Below are positions 36,058 to 43,528 of a stretch of DNA of 64,000 bases, one piece after another. The DNA comes from Yoonia ponticola (GTDB lineage: Bacteria > Pseudomonadota > Alphaproteobacteria > Rhodobacterales > Rhodobacteraceae): contig NZ_JACIJM010000003.1 of NCBI RefSeq assembly GCF_014199395.1, positions 124,001-188,000 on the forward strand, read 5' to 3'. The first letter of the stretch is position 1, and each line of letters begins with the position of its first letter. The notes under the pieces were generated by a model. It was not told the DNA's origin, did not search any database, and saw only the letters and a list, made by a program, of their open reading frames with translations. The translations under genes and the position numbers were made by a program.

Positions 36058-37179
36058 GTGAACACGCCTGCCCTGACCCAATCCCGCCTGTCCAAACTCC
36101 GCACGCGGATGGCCGAGACACAAACCGATCTTGTGGCGTTAGGTCCGTCCAGCCATATGGCGTGGCTGTCAGGTGTACATCCGCATGGCGACGAACGCCC
36201 TGTGATGCTACTGGTAGCCCAAGACTATGCCGGTTTCTTGATGCCTTCTCTGAACGGTGCCGCCGCACGCGACGCTACAGATTTGCCGTTCCACGAATGG
36301 CGCGATGATGAAGGCCCCGAAGCCGCCCTGACCGATCTGCTCAAAGCCGCGTCAGCCACAGGGTCCGGGCTGTCCGTTGTGCTGGATGAAACCATGCGGA
36401 CCGATTTCGCCTTGCGGCTTCTGGATGCGATGGACGCGCCCAAGCGTCGCTTTACCGATGATACCGTCGCCCTGTTACGCGCCGCAAAAGACGACGCCGA
36501 ATATGACGCGATCAAAGCCGCGCATGTCTTGAACGACGGCGCGGTGCAAGCGGCCTTTGCCGCCTTACGCGAAGGCATCACAGAGCGCGAAATCGAAGGC
36601 GTGATCAACGCGCATTACAAAGAAAACGGCGCAACGCTGGAATTCTGTTCGGTCTGTTTCGGCGCATCAGGTGCGTTCCCGCATCACTACTCGGGCGACA
36701 CCAAGCTGACCGCCAACACCGCGATCTTGCTCGACACGGGCTGCCGGCTGAACGGCTACCCGTCCGATATGACCCGCTGCGGGTTCTTTGGTACACCCGA
36801 CGACACCTACACCGAGGTTTTCAACGTCGTTGAGCAAGCCGTGCAAGCCGCGCTCGCAATCGCCAAACCCGGCGTCTTGGCCCGCGATATCGACAAGGCC
36901 GCGCGTGACGTCATCACAGCGGCTGGTTACGGCGACAAATTCCTGCATCGCACGGGCCACGGCCTCGGCATTGATATCCACGAGCCACCCTATATCGCTG
37001 CAAATTCCGACGTCGTCCTGAACGAAGGTAACGTCTTTTCAATCGAGCCGGGCATCTACCTGTCAGGTGAATTCGGCGTGCGGCTGGAAGAAATCGTGAT
37101 CCTGCGCGAAGGCGGCCCCGAAATCTTTTCGGACATGCCGCGCAAGCTCGTGCAGGTAAACACGGACGGGGCCAGCTAA
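36058..37179 (+). CDS. M24-family Xaa-Pro-type metallopeptidase
   Basis: This is a 373-residue creatinase/aminopeptidase-P fold protein with an N-terminal creatinase domain (1-130) and a pita-bread catalytic domain (about 145-365). The five metal ligands are visible: two Asp in LLDTGCRLNGYPSDMTR, His in HRTGHGLGIDIHE, Glu in FSIEPGIY and Glu in GVRLEEIVIL. It starts with GTG, with CGGAG upstream. Linkage to a peptide importer suggests cytoplasmic cleavage of the imported compound, perhaps an X-Pro dipeptide. Non-peptide hydrolases of this fold exist, so the substrate is open. Confidence 0.88.
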   Translation: MNTPALTQSRLSKLRTRMAETQTDLVALGPSSHMAWLSGVHPHGDERPVMLLVAQDYAGFLMPSLNGAAARDATDLPFHEWRDDEGPEAALTDLLKAASATGSGLSVVLDETMRTDFALRLLDAMDAPKRRFTDDTVALLRAAKDDAEYDAIKAAHVLNDGAVQAAFAALREGITEREIEGVINAHYKENGATLEFCSVCFGASGAFPHHYSGDTKLTANTAILLDTGCRLNGYPSDMTRCGFFGTPDDTYTEVFNVVEQAVQAALAIAKPGVLARDIDKAARDVITAAGYGDKFLHRTGHGLGIDIHEPPYIAANSDVVLNEGNVFSIEPGIYLSGEFGVRLEEIVILREGGPEIFSDMPRKLVQVNTDGAS

Positions 37180-37269
37180 GGTTTGGACCGCCGCCCCTTG
37201 GATATCAGCGGTCACTTGCATGATTTCTTGGGAACGGCAGAGCGCCTTCCCTAAAATCATCCAATCAAC

Positions 37270-37300
37270 TGGGGCACGGCTTCAAAACAGTCGTGCCCCA
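37270..37300. repeat. Inverted repeat downstream of the M24 gene
   Basis: TGGGGCACG and CGTGCCCCA form a perfect 9-bp stem around 13 bases. No T run follows on either strand, so it is at best a factor-assisted terminator or mRNA end-stabilising hairpin. Confidence 0.5.
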
Positions 37301-37332
37301 ACTCCGTTGCCCAAGCGATATACGCCAAAAGC

Positions 37333-37358
37333 GGAACTGAATCGGGTGCTGTGACGTT
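37333..37358 (+). promoter_or_regulatory. EcfG-type general stress promoter
   Basis: GGAAC (37333-37337) and CGTT (37355-37358) are separated by exactly 17 bp, matching the alphaproteobacterial EcfG/SigT consensus GGAAC-N16/17-cGTT. The predicted transcript would begin about 25 bases before the entericidin-like start codon. Confidence 0.75.
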
Positions 37359-37390
37359 AGTAAGTTGTAACTTCCAAAAGGAACGCAACC

Positions 37391-37534
37391 ATGACTATCG
37401 TCCGTATCTCAGCATTCGTTTTTAGTTTAGTCACACTTGTCGCCTGCGAGACCATTGAAGGCGCGGGACAAAACCTGTCATCTGCAGGCAGTGCCATCAG
37501 CGATGCAAGCAACGAGGTTCAGCAGGACCTCTAG
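37391..37534 (+). CDS. Entericidin-like small lipoprotein
   Basis: This gene encodes 47 residues. The N-terminal signal ends in a lipobox (FSLVTLVAC) with Cys19 as the lipidated residue, followed by ETIEGAGQNLSSAGSAISDA, the glycine/alanine/serine-rich pattern of the entericidin EcnA/EcnB family. AAGGA precedes the ATG by 8 bases. The mature peptide would be anchored to a membrane. Family members are stress-induced and one is bacteriolytic in E. coli. Only one such gene is present, and the EcfG-type promoter suggests stress or stationary-phase expression. Confidence 0.85.
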   Translation: MTIVRISAFVFSLVTLVACETIEGAGQNLSSAGSAISDASNEVQQDL

Positions 37535-37731
37535 GCCCAACCACGTTGCAGTCACGATCCTGCTCGCCCGTGTCGATGATGCAAAAGCCTCTGACCGATA
37601 TTCGCGTATGATTAGGGCTGTGACAGTGATCGCCCGACAAATCGCATCCGACCACGGGATGAGATTTTTGAAATATGCGTGTGGCTCACCCCTTAGAGAA
37701 AACGCACGATTGACCAAGGTACAATGCCCTC

Positions 37732-38742
37732 ATGAGCACCGCATCCGATCTTTTAGAAATCAGACCTGAAGGGCTATATTGCCCGCCGGGCGGTTTCTAC
37801 ATTGATCCGGTCAAACCCGTGGACAAAGCACTGATCACCCATGGCCATGCGGACCACGCGCGGGCGGGCCATGGCGCGGTCATGGCGACGTCCCAAACGC
37901 TTGATATCATGGCGATCCGCTACGGCGAGGACTTCACAGGCAGTCGCCAAATCGCCAACGGGGCGCAAGTGGTGAATGACGTCAGCGTGTCCTTTCATCC
38001 GGCAGGACACGTGCTTGGTTCAGCGCAGATCAAGATCACCCATAAATCAACCGGAACGGCTGTGATAACCGGCGATTATTCAAGGCAGCCCAATCCGGCG
38101 TGCGCCCCGTTTGAGCCCATACCCTGCGACATACTCGTGACCGAAGCGACCTTTGCCCTGCCCGTGTTTCGTCACCCCGACCCGTTGGGTGAAATCGCGC
38201 GGGTTCTCGCCTCAATCGAGGCGTTTCCTGACCGTGCCCACTTGATCGGGGCCTACGCGCTCGGCAAGGCACAGCGCGTCATCATGCTGTTGCGCATGGC
38301 GGGATGGGACGGTCCGATTTTCATCCACGGTGCGTTGCAACGGCTTTGTGATTACCACATCAGCCAAGGCGTACCTTTGGGCGATCTACGCCCCGCAACG
38401 ATTGATCGCGGCAAGAAATCGGATTTCGCAGGTCAGATCATCCTCGGGCCACCCTCCGCATTCGCGGCAACTTGGGCGCAACGGTTTCCCGATCCGGTGA
38501 TCTGCTTTGCAAGCGGTTGGATGCAAGTCCGCGCACGCGCGCGTCAACGCGGCGTCGAGCTGCCGCTTATTATCTCCGATCACGTCGATTGGCCGGACCT
38601 GACCCAAACGATAACCGAACTGAACCCCGCAGAAACATGGGTTACTCACGGACGAGAAGACGCGCTTTTGCGCTGGTGCGAACTGCAAGGACGCAAGGCC
38701 CGCCCGCTTCGGCTGTTAGGGTACGAAGAGGAGCAGGACTGA
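37732..38742 (+). CDS. Ligase-associated DNA exonuclease (metallo-beta-lactamase fold)
   Basis: This is a 336-residue protein of the mRNA-3'-end-processing/SNM1-like beta-lactamase group. The metal-binding motif THGHADHARAGH lies near residue 32, VTGDYSRQPNP near 110, and the HPAGHVLGSAQIKI strand is typical. Its stop overlaps the ATP-dependent ligase start by one base, the hallmark of the ligase-associated repair module. It probably trims DNA ends before ligation; biochemical detail for the family is limited. Confidence 0.88.
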   Translation: MSTASDLLEIRPEGLYCPPGGFYIDPVKPVDKALITHGHADHARAGHGAVMATSQTLDIMAIRYGEDFTGSRQIANGAQVVNDVSVSFHPAGHVLGSAQIKITHKSTGTAVITGDYSRQPNPACAPFEPIPCDILVTEATFALPVFRHPDPLGEIARVLASIEAFPDRAHLIGAYALGKAQRVIMLLRMAGWDGPIFIHGALQRLCDYHISQGVPLGDLRPATIDRGKKSDFAGQIILGPPSAFAATWAQRFPDPVICFASGWMQVRARARQRGVELPLIISDHVDWPDLTQTITELNPAETWVTHGREDALLRWCELQGRKARPLRLLGYEEEQD

Positions 38743-40301
38743 TGCGTGCTTTTGCAACTCTTCTAGAACGGCTGGCCTTTACCCCTCAGCGCAATGGTAA
38801 GATTATCCATCTCAAGCAGTATTTCGCCGCAACCCCCGATCCGGCACGCGGACTGGCACTGGCCGCGATCACGGGCGATCTGGGACTGAAGGCAGTGACG
38901 CCGTCGCTATTGCGTGGCTTGGCGGCAGAGCGGGTCGATCCGGAACTATTCGCGATGAGCTATGACTTTGTCGGCGATCTGGCCGAAACGATTGCGCTGA
39001 TCTGGCAACCTGCGTCGACCACCACCGATGTACCACTACCCGAATTAGTCGACGAATTATCGAACACACCGAAATCCCAACTGCCCGCACGCATTGCAAA
39101 TCGGCTCGATACGATGTCCGCGAATGACCGCTACGCCTACCTTAAACTCGCCACAGGTGGTTTGCGCGTTGGCGTATCAGGTCGTTTGGCGCGGATGGCT
39201 TTGGCGGATTTTGGCAGTTTGCCGCTCGCCGAAGTTGAAGAAATCTGGCACGGGCTGACACCTCCTTACGCAAATCTGTTCGCATGGGCTGAAGGCGGCG
39301 AAAAACCCGAGGCAGCGGCGCACGCCCCGTTTCGCCCTGTCATGTTATCCACCCCCACCGACCTTGCGGCCCTCAACGGGTATGACCGCGCAGAATACGT
39401 CGCAGAATGGAAATGGGATGGCATCCGCGTGCAAGCTGTCAGTGACCAAGGCACCCGCCGCCTTTACACCCGAACAGGCGACGACATCTCGGCGGCATTT
39501 CCCGATATCATAGATGCGCTCGACTTCGACGGCACGCTGGACGGCGAATTACTGATTAAGCGCGACGATATCATCGCACCTTTTGGCGATCTGCAAAAAC
39601 GGCTCGGGCGCAAAACCGTAAGCCGCAAGATGCAGGAAAGCCACCCTGCCCACATGCGCGTCTATGACGTTCTGATGTGGGAAGGCCATGATTTACGCGC
39701 GCTTCCGTTCGCAGAGCGGCGCGGGCAAATGGACCAGATCATCAAAACCATCAACCAACCGCGCATAGATCTATCGCCCCTGCTCGATTTTGCCACATGG
39801 GACGATTTGGCCGCATTACGTGCGGACCCGCCCGACGCCGTCATAGAAGGTGTGATGATTAAACGCCGCGACAGCCCGTACCTTGGCGGGCGCATGAAGG
39901 GTCCGTGGTTCAAGTGGAAACGCGACCCAATGCTCATTGATGCCGTTCTGATGTACGCGCAACGCGGGCACGGCAAACGGTCCGGTTTCTATTCGGATTT
40001 CACATTCGGTGTCTGGGACGCCGACGCCCTTGTGCCAGTGGGCAAGGCGTATTTTGGATTTACTGACGATGAACTCAAAGAACTGGACCGCTTTGTCCGC
40101 AACAACACCACCGAGACCTTCGGACCCGTCCGTGCATTGAAACCTTTGAAAGTGGTAGAAGTCGCCTTCGAAGGGCTCAACCGCTCGCCGCGTCATAAGT
40201 CGGGCGTTGCCATGCGCTTTCCACGCATATCGCGCATCCGAGACGACAAACCCGCAGCCGAGGCCGACCAAATCCAGACTTTGCGTGATATGCTCAACTG
40301 A
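38742..40301 (+). CDS. ATP-dependent DNA ligase (LigC-like, damage-response type)
   Basis: This is a 519-residue ligase beginning MRAFATLLERLAFTPQRNGK. A helical N-terminal DNA-binding domain (1-190) precedes the adenylation domain, with catalytic Lys224 in AEWKWDGIRVQ and later motifs DGELLIKRDDI and EGVMIKRRDSPY. An OB-fold completes the protein. I chose the ATG overlapping the exonuclease stop; about 90 upstream in-frame codons belong to that gene. The family is described as cisplatin-damage-response ligases. The usual partner genes for an Lhr-type helicase and the PdeM phosphoesterase are not adjacent here. Confidence 0.9.
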   Translation: MRAFATLLERLAFTPQRNGKIIHLKQYFAATPDPARGLALAAITGDLGLKAVTPSLLRGLAAERVDPELFAMSYDFVGDLAETIALIWQPASTTTDVPLPELVDELSNTPKSQLPARIANRLDTMSANDRYAYLKLATGGLRVGVSGRLARMALADFGSLPLAEVEEIWHGLTPPYANLFAWAEGGEKPEAAAHAPFRPVMLSTPTDLAALNGYDRAEYVAEWKWDGIRVQAVSDQGTRRLYTRTGDDISAAFPDIIDALDFDGTLDGELLIKRDDIIAPFGDLQKRLGRKTVSRKMQESHPAHMRVYDVLMWEGHDLRALPFAERRGQMDQIIKTINQPRIDLSPLLDFATWDDLAALRADPPDAVIEGVMIKRRDSPYLGGRMKGPWFKWKRDPMLIDAVLMYAQRGHGKRSGFYSDFTFGVWDADALVPVGKAYFGFTDDELKELDRFVRNNTTETFGPVRALKPLKVVEVAFEGLNRSPRHKSGVAMRFPRISRIRDDKPAAEADQIQTLRDMLN

Positions 40302-40428
40302 TGCGCGGCCAAGGCAAACCCCGGTTCAATGTCCGCCCAGAACCCCGTGAAGACGCAATCGACCGGAATACAGACAAACGGAAAAAGCCGCGCAAAGCGG
40401 AATCAATCACATCATACAAAAGGGGTAA

Positions 40429-40518
40429 TGGCGGACAGACAGGGATTCGAACCCTGGAGACGGTCTCCCGCCTACACACTTTCCAGGCGTGCGCCTTCGA
40501 CCACTCGGCCACCTGTCC
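40429..40518 (-). tRNA. tRNA-Ser(GGA)
   Basis: Read leftward from 40518, a 7-bp acceptor stem (GGACAGG with TCTGTCC), a D arm, an anticodon stem CACGC/GTGTG enclosing CTGGAAA (anticodon GGA), a long variable arm typical of serine tRNAs and a T arm GGGTTCGAATCCC are all present. The 3' CCA is encoded (40429-40431). Length is 90 nt. Confidence 0.95.
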
Positions 40519-40656
40519 GTTGCGCGGGGTTTATCGCCAAGCGGGGGCGCTTTGCAAGACCCAAAGACGTAGTTTTTCACCTTTCGTGAAACTGATAACG
40601 ATCGGACACATCACGGCGTTATTGCGCAAACGGCTCGCACCCACTATGCCGTTGAA

Positions 40657-41811
40657 ATGCACGACAAACACGATCATACCCCACCGCCCTCTGGCTCTGT
40701 TGATCTGGCACGGGTACAAACCGTAGCCCTTGTAATTATTGCCTTCGCGGTGGTGTTGTTTTTGCTGGTCCAAGCCCGCTTTATGCTGGTGTCACTGGCC
40801 ACGGCGATCGTGTTGTTCAGCCTGACCAGTGCGGTGATCGACTTTATCGCTCGCCAGCGGCTCGGCCCGTTTCGTGTGCCTGATTTTGTAGCCAGTATCG
40901 CGGCGTTGGTGATGATTGCGGCGGCTTTGATGGCCGCCTCCGGCTTTATGCTGACCCAAATCAACAACGTGCTGATCACCACGCTTAGCTTTGCGGAACA
41001 AGCCCCGTCGGCTGTCGCGTCCCTGTTCGGCTTCATGGGCGAATCCACCGAAGCGTCAATCCTTAGCGCCCTGCAATCCATCAACGTTGGCAGCTATGCC
41101 CGCACCGCCGCCACCCGCGCCAGCGACGTGACGCAGGCCGCAGTTTTGGTGATCTTGTTCGTGGGTTTCTTGTTCGCGGAACGGATTTGGTTCGACATCA
41201 AGCTGGTGAACCTGATCGGCGATCAAAAGCGGGCCGAGCGGATCAGCAAGATTGTCTCTTCGATCATCTGGAAGGTGAACTATTACCTCTGGGTGAAAAC
41301 CGTGGTCAGCGCGTTGACGGGCCTGATGACCTACGCGCTTGCGGTCAGCTTTGATATTGAACTTGCGGTGGCGATTGGCCTAATCACGTTTATCCTGAAC
41401 TTTATCCCTAATGTCGGCTCGATCATCGCCACGGGTATGGTGGCCTTGATCGCGCATATTCAACTTCATGATCCGGCTCTGACCGTTGTTATCGTCAGCA
41501 TCGCGGGCGGTATTCAATTCATCAACGGCAACATCATTGATCCCATGATGATGGGCCGTGCGTTGCGTCTGTCGTCGTTCGGTATCATCATTTCACTGGC
41601 CTTCTGGGGCGCGGTCTGGGGCATCCCCGGCATGTTCCTATCGGTGCCAATCATGGTGATGCTGCTGGTCGTGTGTAGTCACGTCCCTGCCCTGCGCCCG
41701 CTCGCCATTCTGCTATCACGCGAAGGACTGCCCGAAGACGAAACCGCCCTCTACCAAACGCCAGACAGGCCGCAGCGCACGCAACCTCCGATCAATCGGG
41801 CGGCACGTTAA
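40657..41811 (+). CDS. AI-2E family transporter
   Basis: This 384-residue protein has about seven or eight membrane helices in the AI-2E/PerM arrangement: two N-terminal helices, a soluble middle region (residues 95-150), and the C-terminal motif FIPNVGSIIATGMVALI with NGNIIDPMMMGRALRLS. Members export autoinducer-2 or exchange ions; a specific function cannot be assigned. No strong ribosome site was seen. A second member occurs at 57937-59010. Confidence 0.85.
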   Translation: MHDKHDHTPPPSGSVDLARVQTVALVIIAFAVVLFLLVQARFMLVSLATAIVLFSLTSAVIDFIARQRLGPFRVPDFVASIAALVMIAAALMAASGFMLTQINNVLITTLSFAEQAPSAVASLFGFMGESTEASILSALQSINVGSYARTAATRASDVTQAAVLVILFVGFLFAERIWFDIKLVNLIGDQKRAERISKIVSSIIWKVNYYLWVKTVVSALTGLMTYALAVSFDIELAVAIGLITFILNFIPNVGSIIATGMVALIAHIQLHDPALTVVIVSIAGGIQFINGNIIDPMMMGRALRLSSFGIIISLAFWGAVWGIPGMFLSVPIMVMLLVVCSHVPALRPLAILLSREGLPEDETALYQTPDRPQRTQPPINRAAR

Positions 41812-41820
41812 TTCACTTCA

Positions 41821-42189
41821 TCACGTCTTGGGGCAAAGCCAATAAAACACCGCAGCAGCCGCCGCGTCGAGCAGCGCAATGACCGCAACCCTACCCGATG
41901 CAGTGCCGTCAAAATACGCCCAAAAGCCCGTGACCGCGATGCCCCCGAAAACTGCAATCGCGCTATAACAAACAGCGCGTTGCACCTGAACGTCACCGTG
42001 ATCTCGCAAAAGCCACAACAGCATCGCCAAGCCTAGGAACGCCGGTGATGCGCGACGCCCCAAGAAATCACCGCCAACGCCAGAAAAAACGCCATATCGA
42101 CCAGCGTAGCTTTGTGCGGACACCAACATGATGACAAACAACCCCGCGAGCAACACCGCAGCCGCAGTACAGGCGATCCGGAACGTCAT
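41821..42189 (-). CDS. Small four-helix membrane protein of unknown function
   Basis: This 122-residue hydrophobic protein has about four membrane helices (for example ACTAAAVLLAGLFVIMLVSA and VIALLDAAAAAVFYWLC). No family was recognised. The ATG overlaps the stop of the upstream metallopeptidase by 4 bp, making it the last gene of the long leftward series from the cysK region. Confidence 0.68.
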   Translation of the reverse strand: MTFRIACTAAAVLLAGLFVIMLVSAQSYAGRYGVFSGVGGDFLGRRASPAFLGLAMLLWLLRDHGDVQVQRAVCYSAIAVFGGIAVTGFWAYFDGTASGRVAVIALLDAAAAAVFYWLCPKT

Positions 42190-42797
42190 TCGCCCTTCAC
42201 TCCAAAATAAGTCACGTCCTCGACGAAATACTGATAGCTATCGGCATTCATCAATGCATCTTGCGGGACTTCAACGGCCATATCCGTGCAAACTTCGCGG
42301 GAATAACAAATGTCGTCGGTGCCAGCCACAATCGTGAAATGTGTGATCTCGTGGATGATCGTACCTGCGCGTGTGCCGTTTCCTTCGGCGGCAGAGGCGT
42401 CATTGAGGTCCTTCATCGTGTCCATCACAAAGAAGCGCGGGCACAGTTTGACCTCGTAGGCATTGTCGGGATCGACAAACGCATAGGTATCCGCGTCACA
42501 CATCCCGTAGCCTGTGTTCACGCATTCGGTTTTGACCTGTCCGGTCCGAATGGCGGCGACCACAGATTTCAAATTGCGGCGCACTACTTCGCCGGTCGAT
42601 GGGCTATATTTGCCAAACCAGCGCGTATAAACAGGCGTCGGACCAATCGCCGTGGCAGCGGTCAACGCAAGCCGTTCTGAACGCTCCAGCGATGCTTCGA
42701 TCACACCGCGTTCAGCCTTGGTGCAGCCTGCAAACTGTTGCGCTATCGCAGGTTGCGCAGTGACCGTCACAACGGCAGTAGCAAGCCAGCGCATCAC
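42186..42797 (-). CDS. Secreted aspzincin (M35-like) metallo-endopeptidase
   Basis: This 203-residue protein has an N-terminal signal peptide (LATAVVTVTAQPAIA) and six or more cysteines in the mature part. The zinc site HEITH spans residues 149-153 and is followed by GTDD, whose Asp161 is the third ligand of the aspzincin type (deuterolysin/peptidyl-Lys endopeptidase). This points to an exported zinc protease. It overlaps alaX and the small membrane protein gene by 4 bp each. Physiological substrate is unknown; the pairing with translation and tellurite genes is odd. Confidence 0.78.
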   Translation of the reverse strand: MMRWLATAVVTVTAQPAIAQQFAGCTKAERGVIEASLERSERLALTAATAIGPTPVYTRWFGKYSPSTGEVVRRNLKSVVAAIRTGQVKTECVNTGYGMCDADTYAFVDPDNAYEVKLCPRFFVMDTMKDLNDASAAEGNGTRAGTIIHEITHFTIVAGTDDICYSREVCTDMAVEVPQDALMNADSYQYFVEDVTYFGVKGE

Positions 42798-43528
42798 GTC
42801 TCAAGGTGCAAATAAACCCGCCGGTTCTGCTTGCCCTTTTTTTCGATCTTACCAAGCCGTACTTTGCCAATTTCAGAGGTCCGCGCCACATGCGTCCCCC
42901 CGCAAGGTTGCAGATCAGCCGTGTCATCACCCACGCCAATACGGACCAAACGCACGCGGCCTGTGCCGCGCGGCGGCTTTACCCGTAGCGTTTTCACCAG
43001 CCCCGGATTAGCGTCCATGTCCGCATCGGTGATCCATTCCTCGTTCACCGCAAAATCGCAATCGATCAGCATGTTCAGCGTTTTTTCGATCTCGTCACGA
43101 TCCTCTGGCGCCTCGGGCATATCGAAATCAAGCCGCCCTTTGTCAGGCGAAATCGACCCACCCGTCACAGGCAGCGGGATCACGACCGACAACAGATGCA
43201 ACGCGGTATGCACCCGCATGTGTTTATGGCGACGGTCCCATGCGATCTCTTGGCGGACCAGCGATCCTTCCGGCGGCAGGGCGGACGGCTCTGCGGGGAC
43301 AAGTACGATCTGGCCGCCTGCCCCTTTGACGGTTGTGGCGATCTCGATGGACTTTTCGTTCTCGGCCATGCCCCACCGCACCCAGCCGCTATCGCCCGGT
43401 TGCCCGCCCGATGTCGGGTAAAACAACGACGCATCCAAAACGATGCCGCCCTCGTCCGTAATCTGAAGCACGCGGGTTGCGGCCTCGCGGCGGTAAGCGT
43501 CGTCTAGGTATAATGGTGTCGTCGTCAT
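42794..43528 (-). CDS. Alanyl-tRNA editing protein AlaX
   Basis: This is a 244-residue stand-alone editing domain. The zinc/catalytic motif HTALH is at residues 107-111, with the second half CGGTHVARTSEIG near 213-225, and FYPTSGGQPGDSGWV near residue 37 is diagnostic of the AlaRS editing fold. It hydrolyses Ser-tRNA(Ala) or Gly-tRNA(Ala). It overlaps the MscS gene upstream and the metallopeptidase downstream by 4 bp each. Confidence 0.92.
   Translation of the reverse strand: MTTTPLYLDDAYRREAATRVLQITDEGGIVLDASLFYPTSGGQPGDSGWVRWGMAENEKSIEIATTVKGAGGQIVLVPAEPSALPPEGSLVRQEIAWDRRHKHMRVHTALHLLSVVIPLPVTGGSISPDKGRLDFDMPEAPEDRDEIEKTLNMLIDCDFAVNEEWITDADMDANPGLVKTLRVKPPRGTGRVRLVRIGVGDDTADLQPCGGTHVARTSEIGKVRLGKIEKKGKQNRRVYLHLET

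Noticed and set aside
40301..40726. 141-codon rightward frame after the DNA ligase gene
   Set aside because: It runs through the antisense of tRNA-Ser(GGA) and into the AI-2E gene; the product is basic and low-complexity with no recognisable domain.
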